NCBI RefSeq assembly: GCF_030272615.1
Contig: NC_081415.1
Coordinates: 629,033,240 to 629,097,239 of the forward strand
Source of the DNA: Cryptomeria japonica
Lineage: Eukaryota; Streptophyta; Pinopsida; Cupressales; Cupressaceae
Length of the DNA stretch: 64,000 bases
Direction: 5' to 3'
In this document: positions 1 to 11,837 of the stretch, one piece after another
Numbering within the stretch: position 1 is the first letter of the stretch
Layout of the letters: every line of letters begins with the position of its first letter
Translations under genes and position numbers: made by a program
Notes under the pieces: generated by a model
The model's input: only the letters and a program-made list of their open reading frames with translations
Database searches by the model: none
What the model was told of the DNA's origin: nothing

Positions 1-1675
1 TAATCACAGCTTCCCTCTTCTCCTTCAGTGTTTGCATCACATCTTCAAAACAAACAATCAAGAATTTTATTTTTTCTTCCAATGGGAAGAAGCTAGACAA
101 TGGGTTATAGCTAGCATCAAATTGATGCACAAAATCCAAGGCTTTCTTGTAAGCCACCCACTTTTCCTTCCTTAATTCCTGCTCATCCAAATCAAATTCA
201 TTTCTGATGAGGTCTTCAGGAAATTGGAATTGATGAGGCCTACCTCTGCATGCTACCTTCTTCCTGAACACACCGTTGAAGAAGTCCTTTTGATCAGCAC
301 ACCTGGACACTGCAGTGGATAAATGGTAAGGTTTGAGGAAATCCTCAAAGCAATTCTAGCCTCCCTTTGTAACTACGAATTGGTGGGCTATGGTAGCTGC
401 AGGGAAAATAGTCCCTTTGCCTCTGCCTGTTAACTCTGCTTCTTGTAGGCCACCAATTTGCCTAAGGATCTCTGCTATTCCCACTTTGAGAGGGACCTGG
501 TAAGGTAACAAAAATGGAGTACCCCTGAAACCAAAAACTCTGAAAACTATGGAGACTGGATATAAATACATGCTGCCCCAGTTATGAACAATTTTGATGT
601 TCTCTGCGATTTCTTTTGGCCTTATGAATTCCAGAAGAACTTTGGGGACTCTTGGGTTATCAGAGCAAAGGAGAGTCCTTATTTTAGATGCAAAATATTT
701 ATCAAACTTTAGGAAACTAGCATCCTCTCTGTCCCATGACAACATAGTACTCCATAATTGTACTGACATTTTCTCTCCTTCCTTCTCTTTAACTAGGTCC
801 AGTCCACTAGCAAAATAATCACCACCTTTGAAGAGAAAAAGGTGCATTAAGAGCAAATACCATCCAAAAGGTCTATCCATCTTTCCATTCCTTATTCCTA
901 TCAACCCTCCATGGATAGCATCGGCAATAAAAGAAGCATAATCAAATGTGATAGCAAGAGAAGGATTCAAAATCTGAACAATCATTAGCAAGTAATGATT
1001 TGGTATATTTGCTTCAGCATCCTCTCCTAGAATTTGGCAAAGTGCCCAATACATTCCTTTAGCCCTCAAGGTAAACATACTCAATGAGAAAGGCTCTTGT
1101 GTATTGGGTCCTACAACTGCTAACCCTCCTATTTTCAGAAAAAGTTCTTTAAGAGGCCCATTCCTAAGATGACTCGTTTGTGCACTATACACTTGGGCTA
1201 ATGATGTGAAATTGATGGGTTCCAGGAAGTTTGTGAACTCATTGAGTCTGAATGTTGTCCTAAATTCCTCAGCATTAATTTCCACAAGGGTTTTCCCATT
1301 TATATCCCGGATGCATCTTGTTACTGGATCATAATTTAATGCCATTTGGGTTAACAAGTCTGTATCCATGAATACCCCTGGGACTACTAACTTCCCAACA
1401 TCTAGTTCCCAAATACTGTTTTGAGGGGCAGGCGAATTTCTCATTCCAAATCCGACTTTAAATAACCCCAACCCAGTCATTCCCACTTGTGGGTCTCTCA
1501 ACCAATTACCCTTGTCATACAATCCTTCTCCTATGTTTAGACGGGTAGCCCTGGGCACTAACTTCTTGGCCTTTGATGCCTGGTTAGTTGACAATGTCAA
1601 CTGTTCTAAAAAATCATCACATACACTTCGTTCTAAATAATTAACCTTGCCAGAAAATTCCCTTTTGGGAGCCAT
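1..1675 (-). pseudogene. LTR-borne ORF of element A, 3' LTR copy (broken, truncated)
   Basis: This is the second copy of the ORF at 11838-15395. It starts at ATG 1673-1675 (MAPKREFS) and runs in frame to a TAG at 356-358. The other copy has TGG (Trp) there, so this is a G-to-A nonsense change private to this copy. The same frame continues to the window edge with high similarity. I recognise no named domain. The protein looks globular, with short hydrophobic stretches and a charged lysine/glutamate-rich region towards the window edge. It is in sense with gag-pol. It resembles the 'extra ORF' class known in Tat elements, but it lies inside the LTR. It cannot act as a normal gene because of the stop. 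Confidence 0.75.
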
Positions 1676-2221
1676 TTGAAAATGCCAGAAAATGAATATC
1701 ACTCTTAAACAATCCTGCAACACAAGAATGATTTTACTTAAAACATCCCACAAGAATTGCTACAAAATATGAGTGAACCTAATGCTTGCTTGAAGGAAAT
1801 TGCTCTGCAACTTAACCGCCTGCTCTGTATCTGAAAAAAATAACTCTGCGCCTGCTCTTCTGCAAAATCTTTTAAAAGATATCTTCACTTAGTTGTTAGG
1901 AAATCAAATACTTGTACTCAAGGCCTTAACTATGACACTAATTCCGCATGCTTCGGTCGTCCCTTCAAAATCGAATTCATACGAGAATTTGTATTTTTCG
2001 CTCCAACGGATCATAACATTCTTGCAAGTGTTTCACTGTTACCTTTTCGTTACTGACGGCTTTGTCTTTAGTCTGGGTCCCGCTTTTCTATTGGCTACAT
2101 AATACCACGTGGCATCGAATCATTGGCCTTAAAATTCCCTTCACATTCTATTTGATACTAGCCGTGTGTCTTTTTTTACAATGATGTTTCCACCTTGGCG
2201 GGCCCACACTTTTGTCTTTGA

Positions 2222-3302
2222 CCACGTGTCATCATGACACGTGGACGGTTCTTGTTCATTCTCGCTATTTCGTGGGCATAAGGAGTGAGCACTTAACCCT
2301 TGCGAAATAACGCGAGCCGTTGGATCATCCCTCAAGCTGATCACTAATTAATCTTTTGAAAAGGTTCTCAGGAATGGTGGGCCCGCGGACTCGTCACCAA
2401 CGCCTGGCATCCAGTCACCTGTGGCACTGATTTGTTGCTCTATCATTCACCAAAAGGAAACTACGAGGGGCCCCACTTTCGTCTCAACGGGTCTATCTCT
2501 CACATCATCATCAAGACACGTGGACGGTTCTTGTTCATTCTTGCTATTTCGCGGGCATAAGGAGTGAGCACTTAACCCTTGCAAAATAACGCGAGCCATT
2601 GGATCATCCCTCAAGCTGATCAGCATTTAATCCATTGAAAAGGCTTTCAGGAATGGTGGGCCTGCTGACTTGTCACGGACACTTGGCGCCTTGTCACTTT
2701 CGGAACTAATTTGTCATTTTCTCATTTGCCAGAAGGGAACCATAGGGACCCACATTTTCCTTTGAGACCGCATAGCATCATGACACGTGGATGGTTCTTG
2801 TTCATTCTCGCTATTTCGTGGGCTTAAAGGGTGAGCATTTTACCCTTGCGAAATAGCGCGGGCCGTTGGATCATCTCTCAAATTAATCGGCATTTAATCC
2901 TTTGAGAAGGCTTTCAGGAGAGGTGGGCCCTCGGACTCGTCATGGACACTTGGTGCCTTGTCATTTTTGGAGCTGACTTGTCACTCTATCATTTGCCAGA
3001 AGGAAGCCATAGGGTCACAATAGATTGTTAACAGCTATACCTGCCAGGTCATTTCTGGGGCCCACTTCGAACCTTTAATCCTAACCTGCCGACTGTGGTG
3101 ACTTGTGCCACGTGCTACCTTTTAATACGCCAGAAGAAAGCCACGGGGCTCCAACCACCTTTGACAGCTACACCCTTTACTTCCTCCATCATGACAAATG
3201 GACGGCCCTCGTTAATTCTCGCTATTTCGCGGGCCTAAAGGGTGAGCACTTAACCCTTGCGAAATAGCGCGGGCCGTTGGATCATCTCTCAAATTGATCA
3301 CT
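2222..3302. repeat. Four hairpin subrepeats in the 3' LTR of element A
   Basis: Four related blocks carry an inverted repeat with arms CGCTATTTCGC / GCGAAATAGCG, around 2263-2312, 2542-2592, 2809-2858 and 3220-3269. Blocks 3 and 4 also have an inner pair, AAGGGT / ACCCTT, that extends the stem. The blocks are about 270-410 bp apart. Most are preceded by a G-box, ACACGTGG. At 2222-2244 two G-boxes form a nearly perfect 23-bp palindrome around CATCATG. Position upstream of the LTR ORF suggests U3 enhancer-type subrepeats. That role is inference. Confidence 0.8.
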
Positions 3303-3762
3303 AATTACCAGGCCCGACAACTTTAGAAGAAAAGCATACAAGGCATAAAATTTTCAAATAATCAACGTAACCGCCTAGGCAAATAATAAGGGGGGACACT
3401 TCCCACGACCCCACGACCCATACTTAAGTGAATAAAGTAACAGAAGATTAGAAACCAGAGGGTTTAACACAAAAAGATAGAAAATCAATAACCCTTAAAC
3501 CCCTAAGGTTTAAAATAAAGCTGAAGCACCTGGGATTACACCCTATTCGAAATTTTTTTTAATGAACCATAACCAATTATGGAAAAAGAAGAACCCAATT
3601 TTAAACAGTGATAACAGCGGCTCTGACTGGGGATGGTTGATTGTGAGATCAACACAAGAAAACTCAGAGACTCTGGAGAAATAGACCAAAACACAGACCA
3701 AAACCAGGAAAACAGGAAAGAAAACAAAATATATACAAACAAGGACCTACCGTGCATGGACA

Positions 3763-4944
3763 TTAAGAGAAATAATGCTTCAAGAATTGTCCATGCACGG
3801 GAAATTCCTGCATTTCATCATTCATATTCTTCAAAAAATATGAATCCTTACCATTTTGGTCACAAACCACAAAAGGGCCAATCCATAGTGATTCAAATTT
3901 TTTATGCTTTCCTTTATCTTGTCCTTTTGCATTCCACTGAAGAACCATGTCATCAATTTGAAACTTCCTTAATGATGTCCTTTTATCAAAAAGATACTTT
4001 GACTGCAACTTGATCTTCTGATTTTTCTTATGGGTAGAAGTCCTAAGCTCCTCCATTTCTACAATTTGGATCATTCTGTTTTCCATTGGTTCAGATATCT
4101 CCATGTCCTCATCCTGCAGAAACTTATACACTGGAAGAAGGTTATTTACCGGTAATCTAGCTTGGGTATCATAAACCAACTCAAAAGGTGACATTCCAAT
4201 GGATTTTTTAACTGTGATTCTATCTGCCCACAGAGCTAACTTCAACTTTTGATCCCAAGATCTTTTATTTTCTTCTAAAATTTTCTTGATGATATTCAAC
4301 AGGCTTTTATTGTTGGATTTTGCCTATCCATTCCCCTGAGGGTGATAAGGTGATGAGTAGGACATGAGTATACTGTGACTATTGCAAAACCCTACAAATT
4401 CTTCTGATCTGAAACACATAGCATTATCCATTACTAATTTCGCAGGTGTTCCAAATCTAGTCACAATACTATCCATCAGGAAATCAATGACAATTTTACT
4501 AGTAGCTCTTTTTGTAGGGATGGCTTCTATCCATTTGGTAAACTAATCAGTGGCCACTATAATCCATCCATGACCTCTTCCTGACTTCTCAACAATTTCT
4601 CCAATAAAATCAATGCCCCATTGGACAAAAGGAGCTTCTACAGAGATTGGATTTAGGGGCAAGGCTCCTTCATACTTGAGCTTAGAAGAAAATCTTTGAC
4701 ATAGATCACATCTTCGAATATATGCATGGGTATCTTTAAATAAGGTAGGCCAATAATACCCAGCCCGTATTATCTTACCAGCAGTAGTCTTAGCAGAATA
4801 GTGACCTCCACATACTCCATCATGCATTTCAATTAACACCTGTTTGGCTTGAAATTCATCCAAACACATTAGTAACTCTCCATCTCTTTTTCTCCAGAAA
4901 AGATCACCCTGAATGAGCACATACTTTTGGGACTTAAGCTTCAA
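3763..4944 (-). pseudogene. Element A integrase region of pol
   Basis: Read from 4944 downward, this begins with an integrase zinc-binding module: His residues near HDGVCGGHYS, then CDLCQRF. The core follows, with GIDFIGEI (first catalytic Asp), VMDNAMCF (second Asp) and a region ending GNG-stop-AKSNNK. Related elements usually have GNGQAES there, so CAG has become TAG and the catalytic Glu appears changed to Lys. The C-terminal part (4299-3763) has KSIGMSPFELVYD and an SH3-like segment FQIDDMVLQWNAKGQ...GPFVV, typical of gypsy integrases. A stop at about 4543 lies at a site that is often Tyr or Gln in the family. All pieces share one frame. It would insert element DNA if intact, and it is inactive as it stands. 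Confidence 0.85.
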
Positions 4945-4953
4945 AGTTCTCTT

Positions 4954-6570
4954 CTAATTTTGTGTCATTTCTTCTGGGAGTATGTTACCTTTCAATACTT
5001 GGATTATCTCTGTGTACCAAGGTTGTCTCTCAATACTAGTAACCAAAACATCTTTAACCTCAACATTGTGTATTTCTACATTCATGAGATTTGACTCAGT
5101 CATGAGCTTAGCCAAACCTAATCCTCTCACTAATTTAGTGATCTTTATCTCCAAATTGAACTCCTGAATTCTATTGATCCATCTACACCTCTTCCCAGTA
5201 ACTTCAGACTGAGACAAAATATCTTTAACAGCAGCATGTGGAACATAAGCAATGATGTTTGCATTCACCAGATATGGCCTAAAAGCTTTAACAGCTTTAA
5301 CTAGGGCATAAGCTTGTTTCTCCATGATTTCATATTTTAGTTCTGCCACCTGCAAAGATTTACTATAGAAGGCTATGGGATGTTAATATCCTTCATTGTC
5401 CTTTTGTAATAATACTGCAGCCACCGTGTGATATGAAGCAAAAGAAAACAGAGAAAAAGGCTTACCATAATCTGGAGATTTCAACACTGGTGCTTCCTGG
5501 ATTGCCTTCTTAATCTCATCAAAAGCTTTTGAAGCTTCTTGATCCCAATGAAACTTTGTGTCCTTCTTGAGCAACTTGACAATAGGCTTCACTATCTCAG
5601 CAAAGTTTGCAATGAATCTCCTGACAAAATTCACTTTGCCTAAAAAGGATTGGATACCTTTCACATTTTTAGGTTCAGACACTCTGTTAATTGCTTCAAT
5701 TCTTTCAGGGTCTATTCTTACCCCTTCCTTGGAAACTATGTGTCCCAATAACTTTCCTTCAGTGACCCCAAAATGACATTTCTTGGGATTCAGTGATACA
5801 CCAAATTCTAAGGCTTTATCGAACACCTTCTCTAGATGTCCACAATAATCATCAGCTCTCTTTGAGAAACAAGTTAAATCATCTTGGTAAACCATCATAA
5901 TGATATTTACGAATTCTTTAAAAGCCACATCCATAGCTCTCTGAAATGTAGCTCCTGCATTTTTTAATCCAAATGGCATTCTCACATATACATAGGTTCC
6001 CCATGGAGTAGTGAAAGTTGTTTTAAACTGTTCAGACTCCTTTACAAACACTTGATTGTATCCCGAGAAACCATCCATCATGGATAAAAGATCACAACCT
6101 GTCACTCTTTGTAGCATTGCTTCCATGTTTGGGGATGAATAATTATCTTTTAAGGAAGCAACATTAAGATTCCTAAAATCAACACACAATCTAATGTCTC
6201 CATTTTTCTTTCTTACTGGGACCAGATTAGAGACCCATGAAGAATGTCTTATTGGTTTGATAATCCCCCCTTCTCTCAATTTAGTCAACTCTTGTTGCAT
6301 TTTAGTTTCTAATAAGGGGTTGATAGGTCTTTGTTTCTGTCTGAAAGGCTTAGCATCTGGAAGTAAAGGAACTTCATGCTGAAAAAGATCTTATCTATAT
6401 GCCTTTAGGTCTTCATAAGACCAAGCAAAGACATGCTTATATCTCTCCAATAAATTGATAAGGTTAATCCTAACATGAGGGGGTAATTTCTTTTCAATAT
6501 ATACCAACTTGGGGAATGATTCTGTCCCCAGGTTTACCTCCTCCAATTCTTCTAACTTGGTGGTAGATTG
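4954..6570 (-). pseudogene. Element A reverse transcriptase and trailing RNase H
   Basis: The RT domain is at about 6300-5383. It shows SNLVPVRKKNGDIRLCVDFRNLN, MMDGFSGYNQ (catalytic Asp), MPFGLKNAGATFQRAM, the YQDD active-site box and LGHIVSKEGV. The connection region follows (IQSFLGKVNFVRRFI and a PVL-type segment). After a TAA at about 5382, the RNase H remnant (5355-4954) has ELKYEIMEKQAYALVKA and a weak C-terminal half without clear catalytic motifs. Upstream, 6570-6301 encodes the usual RT linker (KHVFAWSYEDL) and ends at an in-frame stop near 6382. RT catalytic residues look intact. Decay is by stops only, with no frameshift. Confidence 0.88.
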
Positions 6571-7455
6571 CTAGTGTAAATGACTATCATTATAACTAAA
6601 CATACTCTCTAGCTCCACCAACCCTTTAGGTATCTCATTGGTTTCCAACTGGACAATATCATTTCCAAACACTGTCTCCCTATTATCCACCACTTCCACC
6701 AATGCATTGCAATCAATCTTTTGTCCATCATAATCATCAACACATTGGATAAACCTAAGAATATCCTCATCATCAGCAAAAACTTGCCAATTGTACACAT
6801 TATCAGGGATAGCAGGCCTAGATTTTATTTCCACAGTGGAAATACCGGTTAGTGTTGCATCATCATCTTTCAAAGCAACATTAGCTAGGAAATCTGCCAT
6901 AATATTTTTGGTTCGCTCTATCCAGTTAATAGAAAATGCATCAAAATGCTCAATAACATCCCAAACAGCATGCTTATATTGCTTCAATCTATCATTCTTG
7001 GATGCATATCTAGATCTCACCTGAGAGACAACCAATTCTGAATCACCCATTACTTTCAACAGTTGGATTCCATGCTTTTTTGCAACCTCAAGTCCTAATA
7101 ATAGGGCTTCGTACTCTGCAGTATTATTTGTGCACTGGAATGCCAACAAGAATGAGTATTTGAAAGTTATACCTGAAGGGGACACAAAAAGAACCCCTGT
7201 GCCAGATCCTTCTTTGGAGCAAGCTCCATCAAAATACATTTGCCACAACCCATACTGTTGTGCTTGTAGCTCGACTATAATTGGGTCAGTATTCTTCAAT
7301 TGAGGTGATATTGGTTGAAGTCTGAAATTGTCTAGATCTACATCAATCATACAATTAAGCATACTAGGATCCACATTCTCAATTACCTTAGGAGCCCGTG
7401 GCTCCCTATATAGTTTGACTTGATTGCCACCAATAGGAATAGTAGCATAAGACAA
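6571..7455 (-). pseudogene. Element A additional RNase H domain placed before RT
   Basis: About 130 residues form a complete RNase H fold signature: YFDGACSKEGSGTG (Asp), NNTAEYEALLLGL (Glu), GDSELVVSQV (Asp) and IMADFLANVAL (final Asp). All four catalytic acids are visible. This version resembles the second, 'archaeal-type' RNase H of Tat elements more than the standard gypsy RNase H. It lies between protease and RT, and a conventional but weaker RNase H follows RT. The frame is shared with protease (stop TAG near 7491) and RT. It probably degraded the RNA strand during reverse transcription. The identity as RNase H is firm, and the subtype is inference. Confidence 0.85.
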
Positions 7456-7491
7456 GTCCAGTTGAACATTTCCCCCTACTGCTGCTGCCCA

Positions 7492-8817
7492 CTACCTAGA
7501 AAGTAACATACCATAGTGGGGTTTAGTATCAGTAACAATAACAATAACATCCATTTTATAAGTGGCTTCAGGAAATGCAGCTATTTTTACTTCTACATCT
7601 TTCATTGTACCTATCACAGGCACTTCTCTATTATCCATAGCATAACATTTCCCATACATAGTGGTTATTGATAACCCTAATTCTTTCATAACACCATAGG
7701 GCATTACATTAGCAGCTGCTCCTGAATCTATCATGTAGTTTTTAATCAACCGGTTATTCACTAGCAAAGTAACATAGAAGGGATCTACTTGAGAAGGCTC
7801 CTGAGTGATAGTGGTTCCAACATATACCTCTGGGGTTTGGAACTCTTGATCCTTTCCAACTTTATCTGAACCAGTGGGTAATACCAGGTCACTATTAGAT
7901 ACACTAGAGAATAAAGACAAAGCTGCATCCTTATGTTCTTTAATCTTTAGCAATTCTATTAATGGAACAGTGACTTTCATTTGAGTTAAAGCTTGGGCCA
8001 TATCAAATGCAGAATTATTACATTTTTCAGTATTAACCTTAACCTTTTCTGTTTTGAATTGACTGGCCTTCTTCACCATCTTTGCCTTTTGTACATCACC
8101 AGCATTTTTGTCATCTATGCTTTTAGGTAAGTCTTTAACTTGTTCCTCTTTTTCTTGACTAGCTTTAAGAATAGCAGTAACACTGCTTGATGCCCCTTTC
8201 TTTATGACTTCTTTTACAAACATAGAACTCGGCTCACCTTGATCAGTGTCTCTCTTGGTGCTTCTCAGATTGTAGTTATGTTTTGCTTTGGCGATTGCAG
8301 CCTTAGTGAGATTTTTAACTTCTTCCTCACTAGGCCTCCTAAGATGAACTTCTTCATCTTCAATTGTTACCACATTCAAGGTAGGATGCCAACTTAAGGC
8401 TAACTGTCCTCGCACTAACCTTTCATTATCCAGCACATCACTGTATTCACTTTGCATAGATTCCTCATCACTTTCTATGATTGTTTCAAACATATTAATG
8501 TCAGGCTCTGCTTCTGGCCTCATAGATTCTTCCAGAGCTTGAGCCACTGCACACTGATGAGGAGAATGTGGTCCATCACAAGCAATACACCAAGGAGTAT
8601 TTTCTATATTATTAACAGTTTTCCCTTTCAAAGGATCTGGTGTGTCTTGTCTTTGGGCAATTTTAGGCTTCTCAACTTGGGGTTTACCATCCTTCCAATT
8701 TGTATTGTATGGCATATCATGTAATCTAGGAGGTCTATCTTGCCAGTTATAATGGGGCTTATCATTTTTGCTAACCTTAGCAGTCAAATCTTTCATAGCA
8801 TTAACCAGTTTTTCCAT
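7492..8817 (-). pseudogene. Element A gag C-terminal part and aspartic protease
   Basis: The N-terminal part is charged and carries one knuckle-like motif, CIACDGPHSPHQC (C-x2-C-x3-H-x4-C). A long low-complexity lysine/glutamate linker follows. The last 120 residues hold a retropepsin: VTLLVNNRLIKNYMIDSGAAANVMP with the DSGA active site, then GLSITTMYGKCYAMDNREVPVIGTM. It would process the Gag-Pol polyprotein. Stops at both ends (TAG near 8849 and near 7491) lie where family members have Gln, and the frame runs on through both. Confidence 0.8.
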
Positions 8818-8850
8818 TTTATCATCTTCTTTAGCAACTTTGTTAGGTTG

Positions 8851-9519
8851 CTATTTGGTTTCATGCCATAATCTACCATCTGTTCTTCTTCCTAATTTTC
8901 TAGATGCTTTTCTATTACTTTCTACATTTATAGCAATTCTAAAAGCATCCCTTAAGTTATGAGGATTTTTATCTCTCAAAATATAGGCCATTTTGGAATC
9001 AAATGCATTGTAGTATGTGTTAAGACACATGTTATCATCTAACCTCATCACTTGATACAATATGTGCATAGCTTTCTGGAATCTAGCATTGAAATCAGTG
9101 ACTACTTCATTTTCAGACTTTCTAATATTATTGAACTCGTTTAGCATGAAACTCACATTAGTCTTATCACTATACTATTCTTGAAAACAATTTTTAAAAT
9201 CATCCCATGAACCTATGCTATTTACTGGAAGACCTCTGTACCAATCTCTTGCATCATCCACCAGGGATTGAACAAACAGTTTCATAATAACATCTTCATC
9301 TGCTATCTCATAATCATTTATCAAATCCCCAAAAGATTTCAGATGTTCCTCAGCACTGACTGCATTGTTCCCAGCAAACTTATGGAGTCTGTCTCTTAGC
9401 TCAGTAGGAACATGATTTGGATATCCTGGGATCCCATCAAAAAACAATTGCCTATATTGTTCTAGATTGATTGGCCTTCTTTGAAAAGGGGAAATAGCAC
9501 TATTGTTTCCCATAATCAT
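8851..9519 (-). pseudogene. Element A gag capsid-like domain
   Basis: Two stretches in one frame (9519-9175 and 9156-8851), separated by one TAG, make up a plant gypsy Gag ('retrotrans_gag') domain. Hallmarks are FAGNNAVSAEEHLKSFGDL, EDVIMKLFVQSLVDDARDWYRGL, SIGSWDDFKNCF, then NEVVTDFNARFQKAMHI. This protein would form the particle shell around element RNA. It lies directly upstream of the knuckle/protease segment in the same frame. Confidence 0.85.
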
Positions 9520-9723
9520 TTTAGCTTTTGGGATTGGAGATTTAGATGTTTGGGTGTGCTATTTATTTGAGGGTACTTGGCTTACTGAGGCAATATTAGC
9601 ATGTACTGTAGGTTGAGTATTGACCTAAGGAAAAGAGATGTGTTGGGGATTAGGCTTGCTAGGATCTTCCGATGGGAATGTAATAGGGGGAGCTTTTAAG
9701 TAGTTAATCTTTCTTTTAACTTC

Positions 9724-10512
9724 CTAATTCACTGCTTCTAACTCAGCCTTTTCCAATTCCATTTGGAGGTCTTCCTTTTCCTTCCTCATCCTTTCCATCT
9801 CTCTCTCATGTGCTAGGATCCTATGAGAAATCCCTTCTGCAGTTTTAGATTCTACTCCATCATCTACCCATTTATGTTTTCCTTTGTCTAAATTGGCTTT
9901 AGGAAGCTGGGAATCATTAGATACTTCCCTAATTGGCTGGGCTACTAACTTAGAAGCTAATCTAATCTTAGGAATTAGGATCTCCCTAATCACTGGGCCT
10001 TCCTCATCACTTTTTTCTTTTTCCTTAGCAAGCACTTCAAGATCAGCTATCTGTCTAAGGAGCCTATCCCTCTCCATCAATTTGGCTTTAACTTCCTTTT
10101 CCTTATTTGCTTCCTTTTGAGCTCTTAGGGAGATTAAATGATGGACTCTTTTGTTTAAATCTTCAATCTCCTAAGACATCTTATCCTCATCAGGGTAGTT
10201 TTCTTCAGAGTCTGATGCATTAATTTGGTCTATGTCAATTAGGCTAATGTTCCCATCTATTGACCTAAGAACAGAGTGCCTAATTGGATTTGAACTGGTT
10301 CTATCTTTTGTAGAAACACTAACATGAGATACATCTCGATTTAAAATAGGGGCATCATCAATATTTCCAAACAATCCTGAATGGAAACCTAAAATATCAT
10401 GCTCTGAATCTCTAGAAGATGAATTTGACTTTGCATAAACAGGTCGATCAAGCATCTTACCAGTATTATTGTTTTTCTGCACCCATGCAGCATTTGATGG
10501 CTCATGCATCAC
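9724..10512 (-). pseudogene. Element A gag N-terminal, coiled-coil-like region
   Basis: Two open stretches (10512-10171 and 10080-9724) are in the same frame as gag, separated by stops. The second is rich in Glu, Lys, Arg and Leu with heptad-like spacing (RDRLLRQIADLEVLAKEKEK and HEREMERMRKEKEDLQMELE), which suggests a coiled coil. No catalytic motif is visible. The segment starts about 280 bp downstream of the PBS, where gag should begin. The segment between 9723 and 9520 is also in frame but holds further stops. Confidence 0.65.
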
Positions 10513-10656
10513 AAATCTCTTTTGGCCTCTTCGTGACTATTCTGGCAGACCTTCCTGCAAGATTTCATGAGGATGTTTCTTCATGAATGATCTCGTGTTC
10601 TTGTTTCCTTGCATCTCGCTTGTCTTTCTTTTAGAAAATTCGTATTTTGACAAGGA

Positions 10657-10682
10657 CTGGTTCAATAGTAACAGAGTCGCCA
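10657..10682 (+). other. tRNA-Arg 3'-end-like segment downstream of the PBS
   Basis: The plus strand carries GGTTCAAT, then five unrelated bases, then CAGAGTCGCCA. This resembles the T-loop and acceptor end (including CCA) of the tRNA-Arg whose complement is the PBS 110 bp away. It could be a decayed duplicate PBS or a captured primer end. It is not a complete tRNA gene: I see no anticodon arm upstream. Confidence 0.45.
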
Positions 10683-10792
10683 CCCACAAAACTATGGGAA
10701 AAATGAAAAACAAACTGTCTTACCCACAAATGCACAACAATATTCTCCACAAGTCTCGGCACAGATCTGTGTTTATATCTTTGTTATAACTG

Positions 10793-10810
10793 TCCCCAGC
10801 AGAGTCACCA
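10793..10810 (-). promoter_or_regulatory. Primer-binding site of element A (tRNA-Arg type)
   Basis: The minus strand reads TGGTGACTCTGCTGGGGA. This is the complement of the 3' end of a plant tRNA-Arg that begins GACTC and ends GAGTCGCCA, with one mismatch. Tat/Ogre elements commonly use this primer. It lies four bases from the inferred LTR end. Confidence 0.85.
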
Positions 10811-11837
10811 CTTTTGTTGTCCTCAAAATTTTATTCCCTTCAATGTCCTTAAGATAATATGGTCTAAATTGGGTGCAGAGAAAACATCAAAGATAAGGAA
10901 ATTCCAGAGACAACATATGACAAAGTTTGATTAAACCTTCTACACTTCGGGCTTCCTTAGAGCCCAGGTGGGTATAGCTTTGTGAATTAACTTCACACTT
11001 TTAAACAATAAACCCACAGCAAACTAGTCCATAAAACCAGTGGTTTTATTCACCTTGAAATCAACTGAAAACAAAGAATAGAAACTGTATTTAACTTCAG
11101 CATTTTTGATCAACAAAGTATGCAATAAACAACCTCAATTAACACCAGTGCCTTATCCAAGGTTACAGAGTCACCTAAACACAAATAAAACTCTTGAAAG
11201 AATATATCTTTATGCTTCCCGTCGGCTTGGTTTCCACTAATCCTGATATATGCCTGACACATACAAGAATTCAATCATTCTAGACTAAGCTATGGTCCTT
11301 AAAATTCAAAATTCCTTCCAAAGAATTTACTGGTATGAGTGATCCCGCGTATTTAATTTCCCTCATAAAGAGAAAAGCTAACAAACACTTATACTGAGAT
11401 TGCTTTGCAATTCCATTCAAACTAAACAACCCTGGATTATTTAGAATAAAGACAGTAAATAAATTTGTGAACAAACTTGAAGACAACACATAACTTTTAC
11501 TCAAAACCGATGGCCTGTATATTGATATTCATTTCAAAGAGTATTACAATAAATTCTGATTCTCCATTAGGCTTAGAAAAGCTCAGATAAATTTCTGCAG
11601 CGTTTTCTTACAAAATTTTGTGTGATCCCTTTTCCTCTAGTCCTGGTATCCATTTATAACAACATGGATGCACAAAGCTTCGGACTTCTCGAGGAGAGTT
11701 TGTTACAATTATTTCAAAAATTGAAGAGATTACAAATTTTTGCGCAAAAACAGTTATGCGCTCTTTTCAGCCTCTGCAGTTTGTTCAACGGGCTGTTCGG
11801 TTGCAACCTCTTCTATCTTTTCAAGGGCGCTCTCCAA

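Larger units (their letters stand above)
1..3616 (-). repeat. 3' LTR of element A (partial, truncated by window edge)
   Basis: This aligns along its whole length with 13729-17336 and shows only scattered substitutions. The minus-strand LTR start, TGTTATCACTG, is at 3616. The part in the window is the first 3.6 kb of an LTR that probably measures about 6.5 kb. It contains the promoter-side hairpin subrepeats and the first half of the LTR-borne ORF. Confidence 0.9.

Noticed and set aside
10657-10682. A tRNA-Arg gene
   Set aside because: Only a T-loop and acceptor-like end is visible, with no D-arm, anticodon arm or 5' acceptor strand.
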